NCBI GenBank assembly: GCA_016709225.1
Contig: JADJEE010000001.1
Span: 2,170,001-2,234,000, forward strand
Direction of reading: 5' to 3'
DNA: 64,000 nt
DNA from: Deltaproteobacteria bacterium
GTDB taxonomy: Bacteria > Myxococcota_A > Polyangia > Nannocystales > Nannocystaceae
Shown: positions 1-18,504 of the stretch, one piece after another
Position numbering within the stretch: the first letter of the stretch is position 1
Layout of the letters: each line of letters begins with the position of its first letter
Position numbers and translations under genes: made by a program
Notes under the pieces: model-generated
The model's input: the letters and a program-made list of their open reading frames with translations, nothing else
What the model was told of the DNA's origin: nothing
Database searches by the model: none

Positions 1-369
1 ACCCGTCGCGGCCAACCCCGCGCCGTCGAAGGTCGCGAGGTCGGGGCGATCGAACCCCCACGTGCCCGACAGCGGCACGCGCTCGCCCTCGGCGGTGACG
101 CCATGGGCGGCGAACGGCAGCGCCGGCGGCAGCACGCCTTGCACGATCTCGATCACCGCGTTGGCGGGCTCGATCTCGATCGACACCACCTCGACCTCGC
201 CGTCGTCGCCGCTGCCCTTCGTGTCGGATCCGTCGGTGTCGCCCGGCACGATGCCAGCATCGGCCTCCCCCCCGAGGCTCGCGATCGCACCCGGCGCTTC
301 GACCCCGCAGGCGGCGAGCGAGGTCGTGAGCATGGCGCGCGCGATTCGACCGAACTTCGACGGTGTCAT
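1..369 (-). CDS. Lipoprotein with Ig-like (Big-type) region, 3' part outside window
   Basis: The frame is open from an ATG at 369 to the left edge, so only the first 123 residues are seen. The N-terminus has basic residues, a short hydrophobic stretch and a lipobox (SLAAC), so it is probably a lipoprotein. An acidic Gly/Asp/Ser spacer follows. Then comes a segment beginning VSIEIEPANAVIEI and ending in a hydrophobic/Gly pattern (LATFDGAGLAATG) that resembles bacterial Ig-like (Big_2-type) repeats of surface adhesins. The gene diverges from the sigma-like gene at 573. Ligand and role are unknown. The Ig-like assignment is by pattern only. Confidence 0.6.
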   Translation of the reverse strand, partial: MTPSKFGRIARAMLTTSLAACGVEAPGAIASLGGEADAGIVPGDTDGSDTKGSGDDGEVEVVSIEIEPANAVIEIVQGVLPPALPFAAHGVTAEGERVPLSGTWGFDRPDLATFDGAGLAATG

Positions 370-554
370 CCAACATCCACGGGCCGACGAGCTGCCCTCG
401 TCCCCTCGACGCGCGCACCGGCGATGGCTCCCATCGCGATCGCGCAATCTGTCGCAGACGGGCTCCAGAACCGCCCTGTGACTCCGTCCGCGACCAAGCG
501 CAGCTGCCGCATGCGATCGCGACGCAGGGCATCACCGCCGCCGGCACGCACGGG

Positions 555-560
555 TACGAT
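555..560 (+). promoter_or_regulatory. Putative -10 element (TACGAT) of the sigma-like gene
   Basis: TACGAT ends 12 nt before the ATG at 573. With a normal -10 to start-site distance the 5' leader would be only about 5 nt. No clear -35 element. Confidence 0.35.
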
Positions 561-572
561 GGTTCGAACGCG

Positions 573-1443
573 ATGGACGCGACACTGCGCGCAGAGCTGC
601 TCGTCGACGCGGCGCCACCGGCCGCCGCGGCGGCCCTGCGCGACGATCCTGCGCTGTGCGAGCAGCTGCTCGCGCGCTGCCGCGAGGCGCTCGCCGCGAT
701 GCCACCGGCGGCGCTCGACCCCGCGAGCTTCGCAAGCTACGTCGGTCGGCGCTTGCCCACCGATGCCGAGCGGGCGCTCATCGAGCGCATCGCGGTCGAC
801 GACCTCGCGCTCGCGTGCGCGTGCGTAAACGGAGCCCCGCACGCGCCCGCGCGCCTGCGCGAGCGTCACCGCGGTGACATCCGACGCGGTCTCGGTCGCA
901 TCGCCGACGCCGCCACTGCCGACGAGCTCGAGCAGGCGGTCCTGCGACACCTGCTGGTGGCGCAGGGCGATCGCCCGCCGCGACTGGCCGACTACGCCGG
1001 TCGCGGGCCGCTGGGGCGTTGGATCAGCGTGGTTGCCCGCCGCATCGCCCTCGATCACCACCGGCATGCCGACGCCGATGCGGCCACCGGCGACGCCGGC
1101 GAGGGCGATGACGCGGGCATCGCCGCGGCCTACGGCGACCCCGAGCTGGCGGCGCTGCGCCAGGGCCCGCGCGACGCGTTCCGCACCGCGTTGGAGGCGG
1201 CCGCCGCCGCGCTGCGCCCCCGCGAGCGCAACATGCTCCGCTACGCCTTCGTCCACCAGCTCGGCATCGACGAGATCGCCGGCATCTACCGCGTGAGCAG
1301 CTCGACCGCGCGGCGCCAGCTCGCGGCGGTGCGTGCGGAGCTCGTCACCGCCGTGCGCACGCGCATGCGTGAGCTACTGCAGGTCGACGCCGAGGGGCTC
1401 GAGCGCGAGCTGGCCGGCATCGAGAGCGCGATGGCGATCACGC

Positions 1444-1472
<29 letters not shown>
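573..1472 (+). CDS. Sigma-70-like RNA polymerase factor
   Basis: A 299-residue protein. The C-terminal third has a sigma region-4-like helix-turn-helix: RERNMLRYAFVHQLG, then IDEIAGIYRVSSSTARRQL. The segment LGRWISVVARRIALDH resembles the end of region 2. The length and the long Ala-rich N-terminus are atypical for an ECF factor; the type is common in myxobacteria. I chose the ATG at 573 because the frame before it is low-complexity and overlaps the divergent lipoprotein start; a TACGAT hexamer lies 12 nt upstream. Its 3' end overlaps the convergent kinase gene by 29 bp. It may work with that kinase, which carries an anti-sigma-like zinc finger; this is inference. Confidence 0.65.
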
Positions 1473-4275
<2,803 letters not shown>

Positions 4276-4418
4276 GCTCGCACGATGCCCCGGTCGTCAC
4301 CGCAAAGCCACCGGGATGACGGGGGAAAGCGCGCGACGATGGGGGTCGCGCCCCTGCCGCGCGCACGGCCCGAGGTCGGTGGCGCCGGCCCCGACGCACG
4401 GGCGTGAACGCGCGGGCG

Positions 4419-5882
4419 TCAGGCAGCGCCGTCGCGCCCGCGTCGATCGGCGACGATGCTGCTGCGATCGCCGAGATCGACCCGCTGCGGGTACTTGCCG
4501 TCGAAGCAGGCGGCGCAGCGCGGACCGGGCAGCGCGGCGTCCATGGCCTCGATCGGCAGGTACGTCAGCGACTCGACCTCGAGCGCCGCCGCGGCGTCGC
4601 GCTCGAGCGCCGCGAGGTCGCCGGCGAAGCGCCGGGCGAACAGCTCCTCCTCGGTCGACATGTCGATGCCGAAGAAGCACGGGTGCAGCACCGGCGGCGC
4701 GTGGATGGCGAGGTGCACCGAGGCCGCGCCGGCCTCCCGCAGCAGCGCGTTGACGCGCTTGAGCGTGGTGCCGCGAACGATGGAGTCGTCGACCAACAGC
4801 ACGCGGCGCCCCTCGATCTCCGACCGCAGCGGGTTGAGCTTGAGCCGCAGCGCCGAGATCCGCGTGAGCGCGTCGGGCATGATGAAGGTCCGACCGCTGT
4901 AGCGATTCTTGATGAAGCCCTCGCGCAGGGGCCAGCCCAGCGCCTCGGCCATCGCCGCGGCGGCAGGTCGCGCGGTGTCGGGCACCGGCACCACCACGTC
5001 GGCGACGATACCCTTGGCGGTGATGCGCTCCGCGAGCGCGCGGCCGAGGGCCAGGCGCGACTGGTACACCCCGCGCTCGTCGATGATCGAGTCGGGTCGC
5101 GCGAAGTAGATGTGCTCGAACACGCACGGGGTCCGCTCGGCCTGCGGCAGCGCGCGGCGGATCACCGGCTCACCGGCGCGCAGGAACAACGCCTCGCCGG
5201 GGCTGGGCTCCTCCTGTCGCTCGAAGCCCAGCACGTCCAGCGCGACGGTCTCGCTGGCGCAGATCCAGGCGGTCTCGGGCCCGGCGCCGCGCCGTCCGAG
5301 CACCGCCGGCCGGATGCCATTGGGATCGCGGAACACCAGCAGCGTCGGCTTGCCGTCGAGCATCAGTGCCGCGACGATCGAGTAGCTGCCGCGGACGCGC
5401 TTGCGGACCTCGCCGAGCGCGGCCATCGCGTCGTCGATGGTGTGGCCCGAGCGCCGCGCGAGGTTCAGCGCGTCGGCGAACTCGCACATCACCGGCTCGA
5501 CGTCGCACTGCGAGAGCAGGTGGATCGAGCGCTCGCGCAGCGAGTCCTTGAGCTCGCGGAAGTTCGTGATGTTGCCGTTGTGCGCCATCAGCACGCCGGG
5601 CTGGCGAAAGAAGAACGGCTGCGCGTCGCGCAGCAGCCCGCGACCGATGGTCGGGTAGCGCACGTGGCCCAAGCCCACCGGGCCCTCCAGCGTCGCGAGG
5701 GCCTCGGGCGGGAACGCGTACGAGACCTGACCGAGCCCGCGATGGGCGAAGAACTCGTGACCGTCGCCGCGCATGGTCGCGATGCCGGCGCAGTCCTGCC
5801 CGCGGTGCTGCAGCGCCTGCAACGCGATGTGGATCTCGGGCGCGACCGCAGACGACGAAACGATGCCGACGAAGCCACACAT
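4419..5882 (-). CDS. purF: Amidophosphoribosyltransferase (PurF)
   Basis: 487 residues; the first committed step of purine synthesis, PRPP plus glutamine to 5-phosphoribosylamine. The N-terminus MCGFVGIV gives Cys2 as the glutaminase nucleophile directly after Met, so there is no propeptide. The PRPP-binding loop VLLVDDSIVRGTT is intact. Four cysteines match the [4Fe-4S] ligands of the Bacillus-type enzyme: TPCVFEHIYFARPDS, HPCFFGIDMST and the CAAC of CAACFDGKYP. The ATG at 5882 is preceded by AGGAG at 5892-5896 with a 9-nt spacer, one of the better Shine-Dalgarno sites here. It stands alone; no other pur gene is nearby. Confidence 0.96.
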   Translation of the reverse strand: MCGFVGIVSSSAVAPEIHIALQALQHRGQDCAGIATMRGDGHEFFAHRGLGQVSYAFPPEALATLEGPVGLGHVRYPTIGRGLLRDAQPFFFRQPGVLMAHNGNITNFRELKDSLRERSIHLLSQCDVEPVMCEFADALNLARRSGHTIDDAMAALGEVRKRVRGSYSIVAALMLDGKPTLLVFRDPNGIRPAVLGRRGAGPETAWICASETVALDVLGFERQEEPSPGEALFLRAGEPVIRRALPQAERTPCVFEHIYFARPDSIIDERGVYQSRLALGRALAERITAKGIVADVVVPVPDTARPAAAAMAEALGWPLREGFIKNRYSGRTFIMPDALTRISALRLKLNPLRSEIEGRRVLLVDDSIVRGTTLKRVNALLREAGAASVHLAIHAPPVLHPCFFGIDMSTEEELFARRFAGDLAALERDAAAALEVESLTYLPIEAMDAALPGPRCAACFDGKYPQRVDLGDRSSIVADRRGRDGAA

Positions 5883-6013
5883 GCGAGGGCTCTCCTAGCA
5901 CGGCTGCGCGCGCGCGTGGGGAACCGACGCGCGCGCAGGCCGTGGCCGCCCCCGGCCGCGGCGGTCGCGATGTCGGCGGGCAGCGGCCGTGCACGATCAC
6001 CTTCGGCCGCGCG

Positions 6014-7068
<1,055 letters not shown>

Positions 7069-7072
<4 letters not shown>

Positions 7073-7551
7073 GGTTCCACCCGCGTCTTGGCGAAGGGGT
7101 CCGACCGCGCGTGACGGGCGGTGCCGAGCCGCAACAGGATCGGCGCGGCGACGTAGGTGAACACCATGGGCATCCACGCCCGCAGCAGCGCGACGTTGAG
7201 CTCGACCACGACGGAGTCCTCGGGGGGGCGCAGCTCGAGGCGGGCGATGTCACCGACGTCGAGGGCGTCGAGCGGCTGTTCGGGCACCCACGTCGCCATG
7301 CGCGTGGTGAACCCGACCAGCGTGCCGACATGGGGGCGCGTGCCGGTGCGCAGCGTCGCCGGCCAGTGCAGCCGTGGGCCGTGCTCGGCCGCAGCGAAGC
7401 CCTCGCCGGGCGCCGGCCGCCCGCGAGCATGGCGGGTCGAGAGCTCGCCGAAGCCGAGCGTGATGCTGCGCAGCGTCTGCAGGAAGCCCGCGCGATCCCA
7501 GCTCGACATCGGATCGAACGGCGGTGGTGGGGCGCTGCCGCGGGAGTCCAT
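7069..7551 (-). CDS. Conserved hypothetical protein, coupled to kinase
   Basis: 160 residues from ATG at 7551. It has a Pro-rich start, a Gly/Arg-rich middle, then a beta-rich core (GTLVGFTTRMATWV...RLELRPPEDSVVVELNV) and an amphipathic end. The beta pattern faintly recalls a PilZ-type barrel, but the RxxxR and DxSxxG motifs are missing, so no function is assigned. Its stop overlaps the kinase start by 4 bp (GTGA), so the two are probably one operon and it may be a substrate or regulator of the kinase. It diverges from the sigma-54 activator at 7776 with about 220 bp between. Confidence 0.6.
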
Positions 7552-7775
7552 GCGCGGATGCCGTGCAACCGCGGCGCCGCCGCAATTGTCGAGTGAGGGC
7601 GACGACGGACCGATCCGCGAGCGCCCCTGGCGACCACGATGCGTGACCTCGACGGATCGCCCGATGGTCACGACGGGTGACACGTGCACGGGCGCCCCAC
7701 CGAGGTGGACCGATGCGGGCCGCCGCGCGCGACAGCCCTGGACAGCGCGGCCGTCGACGCTATGACCGACCCAAG

Positions 7776-9120
<1,345 letters not shown>

Positions 9121-9140
<20 letters not shown>

Positions 9141-9741
9141 CCGGCCGCGGCGCCGCCTCGCGCCGGGGGTACGCCGCCCTCGGACCTGCGCGCGCTGCCG
9201 TCGCGGCGGACGACCGACGTCCCGCCATCGCCGCCTCGTACGCGGCCTGCAGCTCGGCAAACACCGAGTGCGCGGGCGGCCGTGCGCCGAGGTGGAGGTG
9301 GCGGAGCTCGTCCATGAACGCCGCCCACAGCGGCGGCCCGCCCTGCGCGAGGATCTGCGCGCGCACCGAGAGCGCACGGCTGGGTCGGGTGTGCCGCACG
9401 CCCCATGCGCCCATGTGAACGAGCAGCGGCAGCAGCTCGATCGCAGCCTCGGTGAGACTGTAGATGCCTCGCTGCGCGTGCGCGGGATCGGTGCGCCGCG
9501 AGAGCAACTTCGCCCCGACCAGGCGCTTGAGCCGGTCGGCAAGGATGTTGGAGGCGATGCCCTCCTCGCTGCGGTCGAGCAGCTCGCCGTAGCTGCGGCG
9601 GTTGCCGAACATGAGGTCGCGGATGACGATCAGGCTCCACCGATCGCCGAGCTGCTCGAGGGTGAGGTTGATGGGGCAGCCAGATCGACGGGTCGGGGGC
9701 ACAGCGCTCGCTTCCACTTGCAAGATGCAATGAGTCGGCAT
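9121..9741 (-). CDS. HxlR-family winged-helix transcription regulator
   Basis: 206 residues. The HxlR core is clear: CPINLTLEQLGDRWSLIVI, RDLMFGNRRSYGELL, then a recognition region IASNILADRLKRL and the wing. Family members have a Cys near the N-terminus, here in SGCPI, which can be redox-sensitive. The C-terminus is long and Arg/Ala-rich. ATG at 9741 is used; a GTG at 9717 would still keep the whole domain and would leave the inner palindrome outside the coding region. It diverges from a glutathione S-transferase gene over 52 bp that contain a perfect palindrome, so autoregulation and control of the transferase are likely. Confidence 0.88.
9715..9733. promoter_or_regulatory. Second, imperfect copy of the HxlR-type operator
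   Basis: The left arm CACTTGC is identical to the perfect site and the spacer is again 5 nt, but the right arm matches only GCAA. It lies in the first codons of the regulator as annotated, 37 bp from the perfect copy. It could be a lower-affinity autoregulatory site, or hint that translation starts at GTG 9717. Confidence 0.4.
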
Positions 9742-9751
9742 ACGGTTCAAC

Positions 9752-9770
9752 CACTTGCATTTCGCAAGTG
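9752..9770. promoter_or_regulatory. Perfect palindromic operator between HxlR and GST genes
   Basis: CACTTGC and GCAAGTG form 7-bp arms around a 5-nt spacer. The site lies between the divergent starts at 9741 and 9794 and directly before a TACGCT hexamer that could serve the transferase gene. A dimeric winged-helix repressor encoded beside it is the natural ligand. Confidence 0.6.
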
Positions 9771-9793
9771 CTACGCTCCACCACAGGTCCACC

Positions 9794-10453
9794 ATGCCGC
9801 TCGCGCTCTACGGCCACCCCTTCTCCTCGTACACGCAGAAGGCCCTGGTCGCGCTCTACGAAAACCGCACGCCCTTCGAGTACCGCGCCTTCGGCGAGCA
9901 GCACCCCGAGTACACCGCGCAGTGGCTGGAGCGATGGCCGCTGCGACGGTTCCCGCTGCTGGTCGACGGCGATCGCGACGTGGTCGAGACCACCATCATC
10001 ATCGAGTACCTGCAGCTCGCGCATCCCGGGCCGATGCAGCTGCTGCCGGCCGAGCCGATGGCCGCGCTCGAGGTGCGCTTCATGGATCGCTTCTTCGACC
10101 TGCACGTGATGGAGGCGATGCAGGTCGCGGTCGACAGCTCACTCGGCCGGCTGCCGACCCAGCGCGAGGAGGGCCACGCGATTGCGCGCGAGCGACTCGA
10201 GCGCGCCTACGCCTGGCTCGAACGTCGCCTCGCCGGCCACGCGTGGGCGGTGGGCGACGACTTCACGCTGGCCGACTGCGCCGCCGCGCCGTCGCTCTTC
10301 TACGCCGACTGGGTGCACCCCATCGGCGAGGGCTACCCGAACCTGCGGGCGTATCGCCAGCGGCTGCTCGCGCGGCCGTCGTTCGCCCGCGCGGTCGAGG
10401 CGGCGCGACCGTACCGCCCGCTGTTCCCGCTCGGCGCGCCGGACCGCGACTGA
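9794..10453 (+). CDS. Glutathione S-transferase family protein
   Basis: 219 residues. The N-terminal thioredoxin fold starts LALYGHPFSSYTQKALVAL. The cis-Pro segment RFPLLVDGDRDVVETTIIIEYL includes the usual E(S/T)xxI glutathione-binding motif, here ETTIIIEYL. The C-terminal helical domain has the folding motif FTLADCAAAPSLFY. It probably conjugates glutathione or another thiol to electrophiles in the cytoplasm. It diverges from the HxlR-type regulator and faces its operator, so expression is probably induced by an electrophile or oxidant. ATG 9794 begins exactly at the domain; no Shine-Dalgarno is seen, but TACGCT lies 16 nt upstream. Confidence 0.9.
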   Translation: MPLALYGHPFSSYTQKALVALYENRTPFEYRAFGEQHPEYTAQWLERWPLRRFPLLVDGDRDVVETTIIIEYLQLAHPGPMQLLPAEPMAALEVRFMDRFFDLHVMEAMQVAVDSSLGRLPTQREEGHAIARERLERAYAWLERRLAGHAWAVGDDFTLADCAAAPSLFYADWVHPIGEGYPNLRAYRQRLLARPSFARAVEAARPYRPLFPLGAPDRD

Positions 10454-10476
10454 CCCGCAGGACTTCAAGCCGCCGA

Positions 10477-10869
10477 TCAGAGCGCGACCGCGGCCGCGTA
10501 CACCACCAGACTCGACGCCAGGATCGCAGCCTGGATCATGCCTCGCGCACGTGGGCTCGCGGTGCGGGCGGTCAGCTGGTGATAGGCCGCCAACGCGATC
10601 GTCACGGTGACCGCGGCGAGCTTGCCGTGCAGACGGCCGTAGCTCCACGGCAGCTGCATCCACGACACCTGCGCGAGGCCGGTGACGACCGCCAGCGCCA
10701 TCGCGACCCACGACGCGCGGCCGAACGCGCGCGCGACCGCCTGCAGCAGCGCTCGATCGGCGCCGGCGCGCCGCAGCGCGATCACGGCGACCGCGAGCAC
10801 GATGAGACCGCCGGTCCAGGTCGCAGCAGCGACGAGGTGGACGAAGCGGGCGATCGCGAGGGCGTCCAT
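10477..10869 (-). CDS. Small four-helix membrane protein (CopD-like)
   Basis: 130 residues with about four membrane helices: ARFVHLVAAATWTGGLIVLA, a second from WVAMALAVVTGLAQV, a third around LAAVTVTIALAAYHQL, and a C-terminal one, AILASSLVVYAAAVAL. The FVHLVAAATWTGG start resembles small CopD/DUF2214-type proteins that have a conserved His and Trp in the first helix. Function is unknown; heme or copper binding is possible in that family. Convergent with the transferase gene and divergent from the amidohydrolase. ATG 10869 has TACGCT (10880-10885) 10 nt upstream. Confidence 0.72.
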   Translation of the reverse strand: MDALAIARFVHLVAAATWTGGLIVLAVAVIALRRAGADRALLQAVARAFGRASWVAMALAVVTGLAQVSWMQLPWSYGRLHGKLAAVTVTIALAAYHQLTARTASPRARGMIQAAILASSLVVYAAAVAL

Positions 10870-10932
10870 CGTCGGCGCGAGCGTACCGCGAAGCCGAAGC
10901 TCGCCGACACTCGACCGCGCGGGTTTTCTGGG

Positions 10933-10938
10933 TATGCT
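10933..10938 (+). promoter_or_regulatory. Putative -10 element (TATGCT) of the amidohydrolase gene
   Basis: TATGCT ends 9 nt before the TTG start. A weak -35 (TCGACC) lies 16 bp upstream. The predicted leader is 0-3 nt, which fits an mRNA without a Shine-Dalgarno. Confidence 0.4.
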
Positions 10939-10947
10939 GCGCGAACC

Positions 10948-12721
<1,774 letters not shown>

Positions 12722-12769
12722 AACTCTTCTTTTCTTGCCGCTGCCCCACGAATGGGCCAGCGGGCCGGC

Positions 12770-12798
12770 TTTGTACCGACGCCCGGGGCGGCCGTCAA
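12770..12798 (-). promoter_or_regulatory. Sigma-70-type promoter of tRNA-Pro
   Basis: On the minus strand TTGACG (12793-12798) and TACAAA (12770-12775) are separated by exactly 17 bp. This is the best two-element promoter I see in the window. Transcription would start about 40 nt before the mature tRNA. Confidence 0.65.
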
Positions 12799-12932
12799 CG
12801 CGCGCGTTTGCCGCTGGCGGGCGGATGCCTGCGGGACCCCGGGCGGGCGGGCCGGTCCGAAGAGCGCGTCCGCGACGACGGACGACCGGGCTGCCCTCTT
12901 GTGGCGACGGTCGCGTCAGCCGCTGCCCGCAG

Positions 12933-13598
12933 TCACGGCGCGCTGGGCTCGTCGTCGTCCAGTGCCTCGGGGGCCAGCTTGGCGCGCAGGCGTTCCTTGA
13001 CCCGCTCGAAACGCTTGCGCAGCTTGGCGGCGAACTTGTCGAGGTCGCCACCACCGAGCGCGAGTTCGCGGGCGTCGGCCATCACGGCTGCAATGTCGCG
13101 CCACGACATGCGGCGGTCGACGCGGAGCACCAACAGCGTGCGGTCGTCTTCGTCGAGCATGGCGCGCAGCAGCTCGAGGCGCTTCTTGGTCTCGGTGCGC
13201 ATGTACGCGACCGTCGTGGTGCGGATCGCCTGGACCTTCTGCGCGACCTCGGGGGCACTCGAGAGCGCGACCACCCGACCCTGTCGCTGGCCCTGCCGCC
13301 AGCCCTCGCGCACGAGGTTGCGGGCGATCGCGTAGGCCCAGGTGCGGAAGCTCGAGTCCCAGCGGAACGCGGCGAGGTTGCGCCACAGCTTCTCGCACAG
13401 CTCGCTGAACATCTCCTCGGCATCGTCGTGGTTCTTCGCCACCGCGAAGAGGTAGCCCAGCAGCTCGGGGCCGTAGCCCTCGACCGCGCGGGTCGCCGCG
13501 GCCGCGACGCTACCGGCCTGGACGAGTGCCTGGATCTCCCGCTCGAGGTCCGCCAGCGCGGCCGTGCGCGCGGCCTCGGCTTGGGGGTCTCGTGCCAT
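12933..13598 (-). CDS. ECF-type RNA polymerase sigma factor
   Basis: 221 residues. Region 2 reads LLGYLFAVAKNHDDAEEMF then RTWAYAIARNLVREGW. Region 4 is around LLVLRVDRRMSWRDIAAVM, with a long basic C-terminus (KFAAKLRKRFERVKERL). No anti-sigma gene is adjacent. Instead the gene diverges, with 51 bp between, from a TPR-tailed Ser/Thr kinase. ATG 13598 has a near-consensus TATGAT 11 nt upstream. Factors paired with kinases can be switched on by phosphorylation, as in the Vibrio EcfP/PknT pair; that is an analogy only. Confidence 0.85.
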   Translation of the reverse strand: MARDPQAEAARTAALADLEREIQALVQAGSVAAAATRAVEGYGPELLGYLFAVAKNHDDAEEMFSELCEKLWRNLAAFRWDSSFRTWAYAIARNLVREGWRQGQRQGRVVALSSAPEVAQKVQAIRTTTVAYMRTETKKRLELLRAMLDEDDRTLLVLRVDRRMSWRDIAAVMADARELALGGGDLDKFAAKLRKRFERVKERLRAKLAPEALDDDEPSAP

Positions 13599-13609
13599 CG
13601 CAGCCTGGG

Positions 13610-13615
13610 ATCATA
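13610..13615 (-). promoter_or_regulatory. Putative -10 element (TATGAT) of the ECF gene
   Basis: TATGAT, one base from consensus, ends 11 nt before the ATG at 13598. No good -35 is seen. The opposite strand carries TACCCT (13637-13642), 7 nt before the divergent kinase start, so the two promoters would lie back to back. Confidence 0.45.
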
Positions 13616-13649
13616 ACGAAGCCCGTCGGGCTCCGGTACCCTGTCGAAC

Positions 13650-16574
<2,925 letters not shown>

Positions 16575-16679
16575 CGGGCCGTCACCGGCGAAGCGGCGTC
16601 GCAAACCCCGCCCGCACCCGACCACCGCGGCCCTCGGTCGCCCGCGGTGTCGGCGTCGCGGCGCCTCACCGCGGGCTGC

Positions 16680-16685
16680 TAGGCT
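16680..16685 (+). promoter_or_regulatory. Putative -10 element (TAGGCT) of the acyl-CoA dehydrogenase gene
   Basis: Ends 9 nt before the ATG; predicts a leader of 0-3 nt. No -35 element recognised. Confidence 0.35.
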
Positions 16686-16694
16686 TGTCGACGC

Positions 16695-18437
16695 ATGGTC
16701 GACCGCAGCATCAGCTTCGTACGCGCATTGTGTCTGGGTGAGATCGAGCAGGACGTGATCCTCCCCTACCCCGCGCTCGCCGACGAGGAGCGCGAGACGC
16801 TGCGCGCGGTGGTCGACTCGGTCGACCAGCTGCTCGCGCCCCACGAGGCCGACTTCCGCAGCTGGGACCACGCCGGCGAGCTGCCGCCCTCATTCGTCGA
16901 CGAGCTGCGCAGCTTCGGGCTGTTCGGGCTCGTGATCCCCGAGCAGCACGGTGGCATGGGCATGCACGCCGCCGCCTACTCGCGCACGCTGCAGCAGGTC
17001 GCACGCCACGACGCATCGGTGGCGGTGACGATCGGCGCGCACAGCTCGATCGGCATGCGCGGCCTGCTGCTCTACGGCACCGACGCGCAGAAGGCCCGCT
17101 GGATGCCCGCGCTGGCCTCGGGCGAGATGATCGCCGCGTTCTGCCTGACCGAGCCCGGCGCCGGCTCGGATGCCGCCTCGATCAAGACCACCGCGGTCAA
17201 GGACGGCGACGACTGGATCCTGAACGGCAGCAAGCTCTGGATCACCAACGGCGGCATCGCCAGCTTCTTCACGGTGTTCGCCAAGACCGGCGGCGTCGAC
17301 GAGCGCGGCAAGCTGTCGGGCTTCATCGTCACGCGCGACATGCCGGGCGTCAGCGTCGGCCCGCACGAGGACAAGATGGGCCTGCGCGCGAGCTCGACGA
17401 CCAGCGTGTACTTCGACAACGTGCGCGTCACCCCCGATCACCTGCTCGGCCCCGAGCACGGCGGCTTCAAGGTCGCGATGCACATCCTCAACAACGGTCG
17501 CACCGGCCTGGGCGGCGGCGCGGTCGGGGCCAGCAAGCGACTCATCGAGCTCGCGGCCAAGCAGGCCAAGACCCGCCAGCAGTTCGGGCGACCGATCGCC
17601 GAGTTCGGCCTGGTCAAGCAGAAGCTGGGCCAGATGGCGATCGATACCTACGCCGCCGAGTCGGTGGTGAACCTGGTCGCCGGCATCATCGATCAGGGCT
17701 ACGAGGAGTATGCAATCGAGGCTGCGATCTCCAAGGTGTTCGCCAGCGAGGCGCTGTGGCGCACCGCCGACGAGGCGCTGCAGGTCGCCGGCGGCAACGG
17801 CTTCATGCGCGAGTACCCCTACGAGCGGGTGGTCCGCGACGCCCGCATCAACCGCATCTTCGAGGGCACCAACGAGGTGCTGCGACTGTTCATCGCGCTG
17901 TCGGCGATGAACGACGTCGGCACCCAGCTGCGCGAGCTCTCGAGCAGCCTGCGCGGCGTGTTCGACGATCCCATCAAGGGCTTCGGCGTGATGTCGGCCT
18001 ACGCACTGCGTCGCGCCGCGCTCGCGACCGGCCTGGGCGGCGGCAAGCGCAGCTTCACCAAGCTCGAGGCGCCGCTCGGCGACGCCGCGGCCATCTTCGA
18101 GCAGTGCACCCGCGCGCTCGCGACCGCGACCGATCGGATCCTGCGCAAGCACGGCAAGCACATCATCGGCAAGCAGTTCGCCTCGAGCCGGCTGGCCAAC
18201 ATCATGATCGATCTCTTCGTGCTGGCATCGGTGATGAGCCGCGTCAACGCCTCGGTGCTGGCCAAGGGCGCCGCCGGGTCCGCGCGCGAGCTGGAGATCC
18301 TGCACGCCTTCATGCACCAGGCCCGCCGCCGCATCGACGACGCACTGGCACGGGTCGACGACAACGACGACGAGACCATCAAGTCGCTCGCCGACTTCGT
18401 GGTCGAGCAGGAGAAGTTCCCCTGGGACAACCTCTAG
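16695..18437 (+). CDS. Acyl-CoA dehydrogenase
   Basis: 580 residues. FAD-dependent alpha,beta-dehydrogenation of acyl-CoA, first step of beta-oxidation. The signature CLTEPGAGSDAASIKT and WITNGG are present; the catalytic base is Glu390 in RIFEGTNEV. At 580 residues it is about 200 longer than the short-chain enzymes: a helical C-terminal extension ending near EEKFPWDNL resembles the very-long-chain and FadE-like types, so long-chain substrates are likely. It is monocistronic, between a kinase and a macroglobulin gene. ATG 16695 has TAGGCT 9 nt upstream and no Shine-Dalgarno. Confidence 0.94.
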   Translation: MVDRSISFVRALCLGEIEQDVILPYPALADEERETLRAVVDSVDQLLAPHEADFRSWDHAGELPPSFVDELRSFGLFGLVIPEQHGGMGMHAAAYSRTLQQVARHDASVAVTIGAHSSIGMRGLLLYGTDAQKARWMPALASGEMIAAFCLTEPGAGSDAASIKTTAVKDGDDWILNGSKLWITNGGIASFFTVFAKTGGVDERGKLSGFIVTRDMPGVSVGPHEDKMGLRASSTTSVYFDNVRVTPDHLLGPEHGGFKVAMHILNNGRTGLGGGAVGASKRLIELAAKQAKTRQQFGRPIAEFGLVKQKLGQMAIDTYAAESVVNLVAGIIDQGYEEYAIEAAISKVFASEALWRTADEALQVAGGNGFMREYPYERVVRDARINRIFEGTNEVLRLFIALSAMNDVGTQLRELSSSLRGVFDDPIKGFGVMSAYALRRAALATGLGGGKRSFTKLEAPLGDAAAIFEQCTRALATATDRILRKHGKHIIGKQFASSRLANIMIDLFVLASVMSRVNASVLAKGAAGSARELEILHAFMHQARRRIDDALARVDDNDDETIKSLADFVVEQEKFPWDNL

Positions 18438-18504
18438 CGTCGTGGGCGGGCCGGCCCGCGAAAGGTGGTAGCTTCGGCCGCCGCCATCGGCGAGAGGCCT
18501 GTCC

